IMG/VR virus record: IMGVR_UViG_3300045922_000565
Location: 1 to 45,848 of that record
Strand: one strand, 5' to 3'
Length of the DNA: 45,848 nucleotides
Source of the DNA: a virus
This document shows, one piece after another, positions 38,955 through 45,577 of this stretch. A program made the position numbers and the translations under genes. The notes below the pieces were generated by a model, which saw only the letters and a list, made by a program, of their open reading frames with translations, did not search any database and was not told the origin of the DNA. Numbering within the stretch: the stretch's first letter is position 1; each line of letters opens with the position of its first letter.

Positions 38955-39586
38955 TAATCAACTCCAAAGAATCTAACGCTGCCATTAGGGTAGAATTGTA
39001 GGGTATTTTCAGAGGGGTTGTTAAGGTCTATCCCGTTTAAAGATTTGGCTATTTCTAGCAATGTACCATTACATGCTACATAACCTCTCTGGATGTATTT
39101 TTGCATACGCTCCAATGTGGACAAAGGAAATGTTATCTTGTTGATTCGTAAGTGCCTGCTTAATGTATCTTGGAAAAATGTTGTGCTAGCGTCAAATTCA
39201 ACCCCACCGACTTTTAAACCCTCTTCTGTCACGCTTACGTTCGTGAAAACAACAGCTTGGCAAATTGTAAAGTCGAAAGACTCAATTAGTTCCTGCGGCA
39301 TCGTAAAGTGTCTGCCTTTGATAACCTGAAACCAACGCTCTTTATAGGTATAGTTGGCAATCTGATCGTTTTCGTTTATAAGCTTGCCTTTTTCCTTAAA
39401 AAACTTGATTAGCTCATCCTCCGACTGCTTGTTAGTGGTGAACATGTCGATATCCTTGATCTCTGCGTTGGACAAATAGTCTCTGATGGCACCCCCAGCG
39501 ATAAAGACATTGGGACGAAGAGTTTCGGGAAGTTCCTCAAGGATAAGTTTTTGATAGTGATATTTAAGTTTGTCAACGTTTTTCAT
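38954..39586 (-). CDS. Nucleotidyltransferase-like protein (tRNA NTase head-type fold)
   Basis: The ATG at 39586 follows GGAG by four bases; the upstream in-frame start lies in the promoter -10. FIAGGAIRDYLSNAEIKDID, with GG-x-x-RD (31-36) and D45-I-D47, is the nucleotidyltransferase head-domain signature of CCA-adding/polyA polymerases. SFDFTICQAVVF (about 110-120) supplies a further acidic residue and matches phage relatives. At 210 residues it has only the head and part of the neck, so it lacks the tail of true CCA enzymes. It may add nucleotides to RNA, or to a toxin-type target; no tRNA genes are visible in the window. Confidence 0.75.
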   Translation of the reverse strand: MKNVDKLKYHYQKLILEELPETLRPNVFIAGGAIRDYLSNAEIKDIDMFTTNKQSEDELIKFFKEKGKLINENDQIANYTYKERWFQVIKGRHFTMPQELIESFDFTICQAVVFTNVSVTEEGLKVGGVEFDASTTFFQDTLSRHLRINKITFPLSTLERMQKYIQRGYVACNGTLLEIAKSLNGIDLNNPSENTLQFYPNGSVRFFGVD

Positions 39587-39603
39587 AAAACTCCTTTTTA
39601 AAT

Positions 39604-39632
39604 CTTTTATCATGAATACTAAATCGTGTCAA
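39604..39632 (-). promoter_or_regulatory. Promoter for the nucleotidyltransferase-like operon
   Basis: Minus strand TTGACA (39632-39627), 17-base spacer, TAAAAG preceded by TGA (extended -10). It lies 18 bases upstream of the chosen ATG. Confidence 0.65.
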
Positions 39633-39637
39633 CACCA

Positions 39638-39648
39638 TGGTATATATT
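39638..39648 (+). promoter_or_regulatory. Extended -10 box TGGTATATATT
   Basis: TGG followed by TATATATT, on the plus strand, divergent from and just upstream of the minus promoter at 39604-39632. No clear -35 is present. It precedes two hairpins and a terminator with no ORF between them. Confidence 0.4.
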
Positions 39649-39654
39649 ATTGTG

Positions 39655-39730
39655 ACAATACCCTGCCTCCTTTGGGTATTTTCGCTTCTACCCCCCCCTA
39701 AAGGCCCCTTAATTGGGGCTTTTCTTTTTT
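39655..39730 (+). ncRNA. Possible small RNA: two hairpins ending in a terminator
   Basis: AATACCC-TGCCTCCTTT-GGGTATT (39657-39680) is a hairpin whose loop holds CCTCCTT, identical to the anti-SD of 16S rRNA. A C-rich linker follows, then AAAGGCCCC with GGGGCTTTT (39700-39723) and a T-run. No ORF lies between the TGGTATATATT box and the terminator, so a transcript of about 80 bases is possible. Alternatively this is just a terminator cluster for read-through. Confidence 0.35.
39700..39730 (+). terminator. Rho-independent terminator
   Basis: Stem GCCCC/GGGGC extended by AAAG and TTTT, six-base loop, then TTTCTTTTTT. It isolates the block on the left from the TGGTATATT promoter at 39741. Confidence 0.75.
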
Positions 39731-39740
39731 TCTAAAACCG

Positions 39741-39749
39741 TGGTATATT
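39741..39749 (+). promoter_or_regulatory. Extended -10 box TGGTATATT
   Basis: TGGTATATT, 45 bases before the ATG of the 80-residue gene and immediately after the terminator. Identical to the box at 24261-24269. Confidence 0.5.
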
Positions 39750-39793
39750 GAAATATAAATGAGTTGCAATTAAAAACACACTGGAATAGACAA

Positions 39794-40036
39794 ATGACAT
39801 TTACACTTTATAAATGGCGAAATAAAAAGAATGAGTCTGAATTTAACAGCCCTGTCCTTTATTTAAGGAATGGGGTTGCAGTTGAGTTTTGGGGGTTTGG
39901 GTTTGAGTTTTCTTTTAACAAACTACACATTACCTTGTCTTTGTTCTCGCCCAACGCTATGTATGAAGCACAGTTTATTTTTAACAAAAAATATAACACA
40001 TTTAAAGATAATATTTTGTTTGAGAAAACTTGGTAA
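39794..40036 (+). CDS. Hypothetical protein (80 aa)
   Basis: The ATG at 39794 is chosen; an in-frame TTG ten codons earlier lacks an SD. Predicted beta protein: MTFTLYKWRNKKNESEFN, VLYLRNGVAVEFWGFGFEFS and KLHITLSLFSPNAMYEAQF. No family is recognised. It is the first gene after the promoter at 39741. Confidence 0.6.
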   Translation: MTFTLYKWRNKKNESEFNSPVLYLRNGVAVEFWGFGFEFSFNKLHITLSLFSPNAMYEAQFIFNKKYNTFKDNILFEKTW

Positions 40037-40043
40037 ATATAAA

Positions 40044-40245
40044 CACACCCTTATTTCTATCCCGAGTGTTAGGATGTAGGGTTGGAAAGGCGACCGATAG
40101 CCGAAATGTTTCTAGAGCATTAAGTCGGTGACAGTTGTGGAGAGACACATTACTTACCTGTAGCTATATGCTACTGGTGTTCCTTAGGTGCTCTGGCTTG
40201 CGGGACGGAGTTAAATGGCTCAGATAAGAGCAGCAGCCTATTTAT
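40044..40245 (+). ncRNA. Possibly structured non-coding region before the 123-residue gene
   Basis: No open frame above 30 codons. Inverted repeats visible by eye: ACCGA (40093) with TCGGT (40125); TGTG with CACA (40136-40149); a strong hairpin ACCTGTAGC-TATAT-GCTACTGGT (40156-40178) with one T-T mismatch; TGCTCT (40189) with AGAGCA (40227); and GCTC-AGATAA-GAGC (40218-40231). This nested arrangement with GC content above its neighbours suggests an RNA element, either independent or a 5' leader. It does not match any riboswitch, tmRNA or tRNA signature I can recognise, and no T-arm is present. Confidence 0.4.
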
Positions 40246-40266
40246 TTTTATAAGGGGCCACACAAA

Positions 40267-40638
40267 ATGAAAAAAACATACGAAATCATTGTTGATGACG
40301 CATACTTCAATGAGCCAGAAGACTACCTCAAATACCTAATGTGTGAAAATCTAATTGTTGTAAACAATGGCTGGTGGAACAAGGAATGGCCTAAAGATAA
40401 AATAACACTCTCCGTTATATGCAACGACGTTTTTGCTTGGGGGTGTTCGGATGCTGAGGACATAAATTATTCTGATTTAGAACCTTTAGCCAAAGCTCAC
40501 CTCAAAGACCCCACTTGGGGCGTAGTTGCTTGGTGCATTAAAAAAAGAAAACAAATGCCTCAAAAACCAATTGTTGTCAAAATGACAGAAGCAGGCTATA
40601 ATCTAGAAGAGTTAATTGGCGAAGAAGGGGGAGGGTAA
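40267..40638 (+). CDS. Conserved phage hypothetical protein (123 aa)
   Basis: SD AAGGGG, 11 bases upstream. The protein has an acidic N-terminus (YEIIVDDAYFNEPEDYLKYL), a Trp-rich core (VVNNGWWNKEWPKDKITLSV, then FAWGCSDAEDINYSDLEPLA), and VVAWCIKKRKQMPQKPIVVK near the end. Such Trp-rich small proteins are common in large phages without known function. It is the first gene after the possible structured RNA. Confidence 0.7.
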   Translation: MKKTYEIIVDDAYFNEPEDYLKYLMCENLIVVNNGWWNKEWPKDKITLSVICNDVFAWGCSDAEDINYSDLEPLAKAHLKDPTWGVVAWCIKKRKQMPQKPIVVKMTEAGYNLEELIGEEGGG

Positions 40639-40639
40639 A

Positions 40640-40942
40640 ATGAAAAATAAACAAAACCACAAAATTTCTCTTTTAGAGCTGGTAACTGGCACAGTGATTA
40701 TTGCTGCTAAATATATTAGAGATTTGTTATCTGTTTTAGGAGCGTGTTACGTGCTTCCACTTATTATATGTCGTCTTGCCTACTATTTTGGCTTTTTGCC
40801 ATTTATTAATGATGCGGATTTTTTTAAAGCTGTATCCGTTACCCCACTCCTTAACATTGGAGGGGCTGTGTACATAGTTGTTGCAGCCATTTTAGCATTG
40901 CCATTTGTAGTTATAGAGTGGTTGGTAAATTTAATTTATTGA
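40640..40942 (+). CDS. Small multi-span membrane protein (100 aa)
   Basis: The ATG at 40640 follows GGGAGGG; the longer in-frame start upstream lies inside the previous gene. Three hydrophobic segments: LELVTGTVIIAAKYIRDLLS, VLPLIICRLAYYFGFLPF, and AVYIVVAAILALPFVVIEWL. A basic N-terminus suggests an inside orientation. No family is recognised. It is coupled with the next membrane gene, possibly a pair acting at the host envelope. Confidence 0.7.
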   Translation: MKNKQNHKISLLELVTGTVIIAAKYIRDLLSVLGACYVLPLIICRLAYYFGFLPFINDADFFKAVSVTPLLNIGGAVYIVVAAILALPFVVIEWLVNLIY

Positions 40943-40966
40943 GATAGGTTGAGGAGACAAACACAA

Positions 40967-41140
40967 ATGACAAGTAAGAAAATGCTCGGATCTCTATTAC
41001 TACTGACGGTATTTGTGATTGTATTTCTTTATTTGATATGGTTGCGTGGAATTTGGATCGCTCTAGGTTGCGCTGGTGTCACAATTCTGACCACCGATCT
41101 TATTATGATTGCAATTGATATGTTGACGGAGAAAAAGTGA
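40967..41140 (+). CDS. Small membrane protein (57 aa)
   Basis: The ATG at 40967 lies 10 bases after AGGAG; an in-frame TTG six codons earlier is less likely. Two transmembrane helices: MLGSLLLLTVFVIVFLYLIW and IALGCAGVTILTTDLIMIAI. The stop overlaps the GTG of the next gene. Unrecognised. Confidence 0.65.
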   Translation: MTSKKMLGSLLLLTVFVIVFLYLIWLRGIWIALGCAGVTILTTDLIMIAIDMLTEKK

Positions 41141-41349
41141 TTCAAAATACTTATAAAAGAATCGTAAAAGACGGTAAATTTTGTATTGAATATTTTGAAA
41201 CGCATATCGGTAAGAGTAGGATTATTTTTGAATCCAAAAGTGAGATAGAGACGATGCGTAGATATAAGAGATTGAAGGAGCTGGAAGAGTACGAAAATAG
41301 TTTGTGGGATGAGTTTTTTGTAAAACAAGAGGAAAATGAAGAATGGTAA
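41137..41349 (+). CDS. Hypothetical protein with GTG start (70 aa)
   Basis: GTG overlaps the previous stop (GTGA), with a GGAG SD. Basic beta start (IQNTYKRIVKDGKFCIEYFE), then a charged helix (EIETMRRYKRLKELEEYENS). No family is recognised; likely a small cytosolic protein. A GTG start is otherwise rare in this window. Confidence 0.6.
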   Translation: MIQNTYKRIVKDGKFCIEYFETHIGKSRIIFESKSEIETMRRYKRLKELEEYENSLWDEFFVKQEENEEW

Positions 41350-41417
41350 AATTTATAGTGAATTATATATCAAGCGACGATAGAATAAAAGAGCCGACTT
41401 GAAACAAGGAGAACAAA

Positions 41418-41582
41418 ATGAGTGAAGTGCTTTATTCCCCCAAACACAATGAGATTTTTATATTCACAGGATGCTTTAGCTACGACGATAAAAAGAAAAC
41501 CATGACTTTGTATGTTTTCTCGGGCAAAAAAGGTTATGCCACTATTAAGGCTAAAGACCTCGTTCATATAGGATGGCTATAA
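41418..41582 (+). CDS. Small hypothetical protein (54 aa)
   Basis: SD AAGGAG seven bases before the ATG. MSEVLYSPKHNEIFIFTG, then YDDKKKTMTLYVFSGKKGYA and a C-terminal VHIGWL: a compact beta protein. It overlaps the 121-residue gene by ten bases, so it was missed by length cut-offs but is supported by SD and packing. Unrecognised. Confidence 0.6.
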   Translation: MSEVLYSPKHNEIFIFTGCFSYDDKKKTMTLYVFSGKKGYATIKAKDLVHIGWL

Positions 41583-41938
41583 GCCAGACAAAAGAACAAA
41601 CGATTGACGATTGGGATAGCATGGAAACACCAGACAAGTGGGTAATTTTAAAATTAAACAGCAACGGCAAAACCCTCTTTAAGGTACTGGCTGGGTGGTC
41701 GGGTTCTTATTTAAAGGGGCAGAGCTGGAGGATTAATAGCGGGATTGTTAAGGTAGAGTCTAACGACGACCACTATTTGTTTTATGGTCATTCTGGCTCT
41801 GTTTACAAATGCAGAAAAACATGTTATGGTATGAATGCGATTATGTCAAGCATTGCAGCTAATTTTGAAGGCAATCCTGACATAAAGATCATGGCTGAAC
41901 AAGATTTCAGTAATTTGATGGGGGCGGTAGATGGGTAA
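41573..41938 (+). CDS. Conserved phage hypothetical protein (121 aa)
   Basis: The ATG lies inside the end of the 54-residue gene. DDWDSMETPDKWVILKLNSN, then KTLFKVLAGWSGSYLKGQSW and YLFYGHSGSVYKCRKTCYGM give a beta-barrel-like core. Similar small proteins are common in large phages, function unknown. Ends by overlapping the ATG of the LRV-repeat protein at 41931. Confidence 0.7.
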   Translation: MAISQTKEQTIDDWDSMETPDKWVILKLNSNGKTLFKVLAGWSGSYLKGQSWRINSGIVKVESNDDHYLFYGHSGSVYKCRKTCYGMNAIMSSIAANFEGNPDIKIMAEQDFSNLMGAVDG

Positions 41939-42779
41939 AGATAACGGCTATTCTGATAGCAAAACAGACTCACAAGGCTCTAGGATCAAAGAGCTTGAAA
42001 CGGAAAATCAACAGCTTAAGCAAATTATTAAGGAAACATTGCCGTTAGCTAGAGAATACGCTCACAAGAGATCCACATTTGCACCTACAATCGTTAATGA
42101 AGCCATTGATAAAGCATTAAAGCTTGGTGTAAATTTATGGAATGGACTGGCTCCCAAGTACGCTGATGACGGTGACTTTGGCAAATGGAACCCAATCGTT
42201 GGAAAGTTCGTGGAAAAAAAATGGGTTGAAAATCAACCTGTCGATGTCCGCATAGATATGGCTTCTAATCCTAACCTTGATCCAAAACTCCAAGAAACGC
42301 TGGTTGGAGATAAGAATTGGCGTGTTCGTGAAGCGATAGCTTATAACCCTAACCTTGATCCTAAATACTTTGAAAGATTGGTTGGGGATAAAAAGAGCAA
42401 TGTTCGTGTAGCAATAGCCTCTAACCCAAACCTAGACCCAAAACTTCACGAAAGATTAGTTGGAGATAAGGATTGGGGTGTTCGTATATCAATTGCCCGT
42501 GCCCTTAACCTTGACCCAAAATTCTATGAGAGATTGGTTAGAGATAAGGATTGGGGTGTTCGTAGAACAATAGCCTCTAACCCAAACCTTGACCCTAAAT
42601 ATTACGAAAGGTTGGTTGGGGATGAGAATTGGGGTGTTCGCGCAGGAATAGCTTCTAACCCTAACCTTGATCCTAAATACTTTGAAATATTGCTTAAAGA
42701 TAGTGATCCAGCCGTTCGTATAACAATAAAAAAGAATCCTAGTTATATTAAATTTGCCAATTTAAAAAATAAAGGTTAG
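41931..42779 (+). CDS. LRV/HEAT-like repeat protein with coiled-coil N-terminus (282 aa)
   Basis: Residues 20-36 form a short coiled coil (IKELETENQQLKQIIKETL), with a helical linker to residue 112. Residues 113-268 are six exact-length 26-residue repeats, consensus NPNLDPKxxERLVGDxxWxV followed by RxAIAS, then a cap NPSYIK. The pattern resembles the leucine-rich-repeat-variant (LRV) family, an alpha-superhelix of protein-protein interaction type, though LRV units are typically 24 residues. The same repeats recur in the genes at 42804 and 45233. Partner unknown. Confidence 0.8.
   Translation: MGKDNGYSDSKTDSQGSRIKELETENQQLKQIIKETLPLAREYAHKRSTFAPTIVNEAIDKALKLGVNLWNGLAPKYADDGDFGKWNPIVGKFVEKKWVENQPVDVRIDMASNPNLDPKLQETLVGDKNWRVREAIAYNPNLDPKYFERLVGDKKSNVRVAIASNPNLDPKLHERLVGDKDWGVRISIARALNLDPKFYERLVRDKDWGVRRTIASNPNLDPKYYERLVGDENWGVRAGIASNPNLDPKYFEILLKDSDPAVRITIKKNPSYIKFANLKNKG
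42267..42734 (+). repeat. 78-bp LRV-coding tandem repeats (6 units)
   Basis: Six in-frame 78-base units with high nucleotide similarity, for example around the AACCCNAACCTTGA segment that opens each unit. The array could recombine with the similar arrays at 43605-44384 and 45341-45496. Confidence 0.8.
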
Positions 42780-42803
42780 AATTAGAAACATATATTAAAT
42801 TTT

Positions 42804-44636
42804 ATGGTAAATTTAACTAAAAAACATCAAGAACACATTAATTGGGCCAAAAAACTTCCTAACTCTAATTGGCAACTTTGGGCAACAAGACACTTTAAAA
42901 ATAAACCAGAAGATTTTACACCAGAAATAAAACAAAAAATTGAACATTATGCTGGAAGTTTTCATATCCCAGAAATTTCAAAGGTTCGTTTTGAAAAACA
43001 TCATAATTTGCATTTTGGCCTCCAAATGCTTGAAAATGCTGAAAAACAGTACAACGATAGAATAAAAAATAACTTAAATATTTTAAAACCTACTCCCGAA
43101 ACCATTAAGTTCGTACAAGGAGTCGAAAAACCAAATAGACATTGGTTTAACTTAAGTAAAAGTTCTTGTGTGGACGAAGGAAAAGCGATGGGACATTGCG
43201 GAAATGTTCCTTTAAAAGTTAAAGGGGATGAAATATTGTCTTTTAGAACTGAACATAAAATTGGGGATAAAACCTATCATGAACCTCACCTAACATTTAT
43301 TTATAATCAAGGTTTTCTTGGTGAAATGAAAGGTAGAGGAAATGAAAAACCAGCCAAACATTATCACCGTGAAATCGCTAACTTATTAAAAGATCCTAGG
43401 ATTAAGGGTGTGATGGGCGGAGGATACGAACACAAAAATAATTTTCATTTCACTGATTTATCTCCAGAATTACAACAGGAGGTTTTAAAAGCAAATCCAA
43501 ACCTAATTACTATGGATGACAGTGATGAGGATTTGCATAGAATTTTGTATGGAAATGTTATTTTTCCAGAAAAATATAAAGATATTTTAAAAGCAATTGC
43601 TTTTAATCCAAATTTAGATCCAAAACATCATGAAAGATTGGTTGAAGATAGTAGAGTGTATGTTCGTGAAGCAATAGCCTCTAACTCCAATCTTGACCCG
43701 AAATTCTATGAAAGATTGGTTAATGATAAACACTGGGCTGTTCGTATAGCAATTGCTCGTAACCCAAATTTAGACCCAAAACATTATGAAAGGTTGGTTG
43801 ATGATAAGGATTCGGATGTTCGTAAAACAATAGCTTCTAACCCCAACCTTGATCCAGAATTCCATGAAAGATTGGTTAATGATGAAGTTTGGAATGTTCG
43901 CGCAGCAACAGCTCTTAACCCCAACCTTAACCCCAAATTCCATGAAAGATTGGTTGAGGATAAAGAGGATAGTGTTCGTCAAGCAATAGCTTCTAACTCA
44001 AACTTAGACCCAAAACTCCAAGAAAAATTAGTTGGGGATGAAAATAAATATGTTCGAGCAATAATGGCTCTTAACTCAAACTTAGACCCAAAATTCCATG
44101 AAAGATTGGTTGAAGATAAAAAGGAAAATGTTCGTGCAGCAATAGCTTCTAACCCAAATCTGGATCTAAAATTTCATGAAAGGTTGGTTAATGATGAGGA
44201 TTGGAATGTTCGCACAGCAATAGCTTTTAACCCCAACATTGATCCAAAATTATATGAAAGGTTGATTGAGGATGGTGATTGGAGTATTCGTTCAGCAATA
44301 GCCTCTAACCCTAACCTTGATCCTAAATACTTTGAAAGATTGCTTAAAGATAGCGAGCCAATTGTTCGCCAAGAGATAAAAAATAATCCTAGTTATATTA
44401 AATGGAAAAAGGAGTGGAAAATGACTAAAGAAGAATTTGCAGAAAAGGTTTTAAAAAGTCCAAAAAATACTGTTTTTGTTAATACAGATCAGGTGTTGAA
44501 TGCTATTGAGGTTTTTACTGATCTTGGCATGCTACCCCCTTTGACTAGAGCTTTGCCTGAAGATTTCTCAAATACAGGGTTTGACCAAGATTTTTTAGAT
44601 GAACATGAGTTTCAAGTTAATAGGTGGGAGGAATAA
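42804..44636 (+). CDS. GHCGN-domain (PcfJ-like) plus 10 LRV repeats (610 aa)
   Basis: Residues 1-267 contain a domain with HWFNLSKSSCVDEGKAMGHC, then GN (129-134), ILSFRTEHK, HEPHLTFIYNQGFLGEMKGR and GNEKPAKHYH. The His-Cys pair followed by strand, Glu/Gln and a GxxN end recalls the PcfJ-like module of phages and plasmids, whose role is unknown. Residues 268-527 are ten 26-residue LRV repeats with the NPSYIK cap, and a helical C-terminus (MTKEEFAEKVLKSPKNTVFV) follows. No SD precedes the ATG, in very AT-rich DNA. A catalytic domain tethered to an LRV scaffold is likely, by inference. Confidence 0.75.
   Translation: MVNLTKKHQEHINWAKKLPNSNWQLWATRHFKNKPEDFTPEIKQKIEHYAGSFHIPEISKVRFEKHHNLHFGLQMLENAEKQYNDRIKNNLNILKPTPETIKFVQGVEKPNRHWFNLSKSSCVDEGKAMGHCGNVPLKVKGDEILSFRTEHKIGDKTYHEPHLTFIYNQGFLGEMKGRGNEKPAKHYHREIANLLKDPRIKGVMGGGYEHKNNFHFTDLSPELQQEVLKANPNLITMDDSDEDLHRILYGNVIFPEKYKDILKAIAFNPNLDPKHHERLVEDSRVYVREAIASNSNLDPKFYERLVNDKHWAVRIAIARNPNLDPKHYERLVDDKDSDVRKTIASNPNLDPEFHERLVNDEVWNVRAATALNPNLNPKFHERLVEDKEDSVRQAIASNSNLDPKLQEKLVGDENKYVRAIMALNSNLDPKFHERLVEDKKENVRAAIASNPNLDLKFHERLVNDEDWNVRTAIAFNPNIDPKLYERLIEDGDWSIRSAIASNPNLDPKYFERLLKDSEPIVRQEIKNNPSYIKWKKEWKMTKEEFAEKVLKSPKNTVFVNTDQVLNAIEVFTDLGMLPPLTRALPEDFSNTGFDQDFLDEHEFQVNRWEE
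43605..44384 (+). repeat. 78-bp LRV-coding tandem repeats (10 units)
   Basis: Ten in-frame 78-base units, more divergent at the start of the array than at the end. The last unit plus the following cap is nearly identical to the end of the 45233 gene, which shows recent copying between these loci. Confidence 0.8.
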
Positions 44637-44989
44637 TGAAATATTACGATAAAACCAAAAGAAAGCCCACGGCTTTAGTCGTGGGAGCTGTCAGGAAATT
44701 GTTCTTTGCAAAACTATGGGAATTTATTTTTGGGTATGATCATCGAAGATGGTTCCCAGAGAAATGGGACTTATCTGAAGTTTTTATTTGGAAAGAATAT
44801 GGTAAAAACGAAGGATTCGTGAGATATTATAAAAGCTCAGACAGATATTTAAAATTTGTCAACGGTGTTGACATTAAATTTTACGAAAATACTTTTAAAG
44901 TAAAATATATCGTCGGATATACTAGGACTGGAATCTGTAGTATCGGGGTTAATAAAAATAGATTAATGGGACTCGTACATGACAAATAA
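44636..44989 (+). CDS. Hypothetical protein carrying an IS605-like hairpin in its 5' end (117 aa)
   Basis: The ATG at 44636 is in a TAATG overlap with the LRV gene, with a GGGAGG SD. Codons 5-17 are provided by the 40-base hairpin repeat (44648-44687). The rest (RKLFFAKLWEFIFGYDHRRW, then YYKSSDRYLKFVNGVDIKFY) is unrecognised and basic/aromatic. The hairpin insertion keeps the frame open here, while in the second copy it introduces a stop. The protein may be a domesticated or disrupted gene. Confidence 0.6.
   Translation: MKYYDKTKRKPTALVVGAVRKLFFAKLWEFIFGYDHRRWFPEKWDLSEVFIWKEYGKNEGFVRYYKSSDRYLKFVNGVDIKFYENTFKVKYIVGYTRTGICSIGVNKNRLMGLVHDK
44648..44687 (+). repeat. Exact 40-base repeat with IS200/IS605-like hairpin (copy 1)
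   Basis: CCCACGGC-TTTA-GTCGTGGG (44666-44685): eight-pair stem with one G-T wobble and a TTTA loop, preceded by AAAACCAAAAGAAAG. Hairpins of this form mark the ends of IS200/IS605-family elements, where they are bound by TnpA and overlap the omega-RNA scaffold. No tnpA or tnpB is present. Confidence 0.7.
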
Positions 44990-45128
44990 AAAGTTAATTA
45001 TAAACTCCTTTTCGGAATGTCCTCATTTTGATAATGAATATTGGCATTATAGTCAAATATGTGAAAAGTTAAATAAAGAAAACAAGCAATATCTTAAGAT
45101 AAAACCAAAAGAAAGCCCACGGCTTTAG
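44979..45128 (+). CDS. Small protein ending in the hairpin repeat (49 aa)
   Basis: ATG inside the end of the preceding gene with GGGA upstream. MTNKKLIINSFSECPHFDNE, then YWHYSQICEKLNKENKQY, and finally IKPKESPRL read from the second hairpin copy, whose TAG in the loop region gives the stop. The natural gene end may have been replaced by the hairpin insertion. No family is recognised. Confidence 0.45.
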   Translation: MTNKKLIINSFSECPHFDNEYWHYSQICEKLNKENKQYLKIKPKESPRL

Positions 45129-45137
45129 TCGTGGGAG
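45098..45137 (+). repeat. Exact 40-base repeat with IS200/IS605-like hairpin (copy 2)
   Basis: Identical over 40 bases to 44648-44687, including hairpin and flanks; the sequences diverge just outside. Its 3' arm includes GTGGGAG, which could act as SD for the ATG at 45145. Confidence 0.7.
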
Positions 45138-45138
45138 T

Positions 45139-45255
45139 ATGTCAATGATTTGTTTTGAGATTGACTTAAACGGGGAACGGTTGTATAAAAGAATAAAGAT
45201 TGAAAACCCAAATACAAAAGTGGAGATTGTTAATGAAACCATACGCAAGTCTTAA
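45139..45255 (+). CDS. Small protein after the hairpin (38 aa)
   Basis: Two possible starts (45139 or, with better SD spacing from the hairpin GGGAG, 45145). Sequence MSMICFEIDLNGERLYKRIK, then IENPNTKVEIVNETIRKS. Its 3' end overlaps the start of the chimeric gene at 45233. Weakly supported; might be the remnant of a larger gene. Confidence 0.4.
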   Translation: MSMICFEIDLNGERLYKRIKIENPNTKVEIVNETIRKS

Positions 45256-45288
45256 CATTGAAACAGCAGGCCTAAATTCAAAATCACA
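45233..45288 (+). repeat. Partial duplication of the exonuclease 5' end
   Basis: 50 of 56 bases identical to 45578-45633. Divergence begins directly after CAAAATCACA, at a short stretch (CCAAAA) also present in the LRV units, suggesting a microhomology junction. Confidence 0.85.
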
Positions 45289-45541
45289 TGAAAGGTTGGT
45301 TAATGATGAGTCATGGCATGTTCGTAAAGCAATAGCCTCTAACCCCAATCTTGACCCGAAATTCTATGAAAGGTTGGTTGGGGATGAGGATTTGGATGTT
45401 CGTAAAGAAATAGCCTCTAACCCTAACCTAGACCCTAAATACTTTGAAAGATTGCTTGAAGATAGCGAGCCAATTGTGCATAGAGCAATAAAAAATAACC
45501 CTAGTTATATTAAATGGAAAGAGGGGCAGAAAAATAACTAA
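45233..45541 (+). CDS. Chimeric gene: duplicated exonuclease 5' end fused to LRV repeats (102 aa)
   Basis: ATG with GTGGAG SD. Residues 1-18, MKPYASLNIETAGLNSKS, copy the start of the exonuclease at 45578 (MKPYVSLDIETTGLNPKS); the first 56 bases match at 50 of 56 positions. After the shared K-S position the sequence switches to HERLVNDESWHVRKAIAS and two full LRV units plus the NPSYIK cap, nearly identical to the end of the 610-residue gene. The exonuclease DxE is NIE here, so the copied part is catalytically dead. A longer in-frame start at 45200 lacks an SD. Whether the product is functional is unknown. Confidence 0.75.
   Translation: MKPYASLNIETAGLNSKSHERLVNDESWHVRKAIASNPNLDPKFYERLVGDEDLDVRKEIASNPNLDPKYFERLLEDSEPIVHRAIKNNPSYIKWKEGQKNN
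45341..45496 (+). repeat. 78-bp LRV-coding repeats (2 units) in the chimeric gene
   Basis: Two complete 78-base units plus a partial one before them, closest to the last units of the array at 43605-44384. Confidence 0.8.
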
Positions 45542-45577
45542 GGCTTTGCCTAAATACATTTTATCAGGAGAAATTTG

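Noticed and set aside
40210-40240. GGCTCAGATAAGAGC, resembling a tRNA D-arm
   Set aside because: No anticodon stem, T-arm or acceptor pairing could be found in the right places, so no tRNA is called; it is kept within the structured-RNA candidate only.
41343-41402. 19-codon ORF (MVKFIVNYISSDDRIKEP) overlapping the end of the 70-residue gene
   Set aside because: It has a possible AGGA SD but no further support and no recognisable family.
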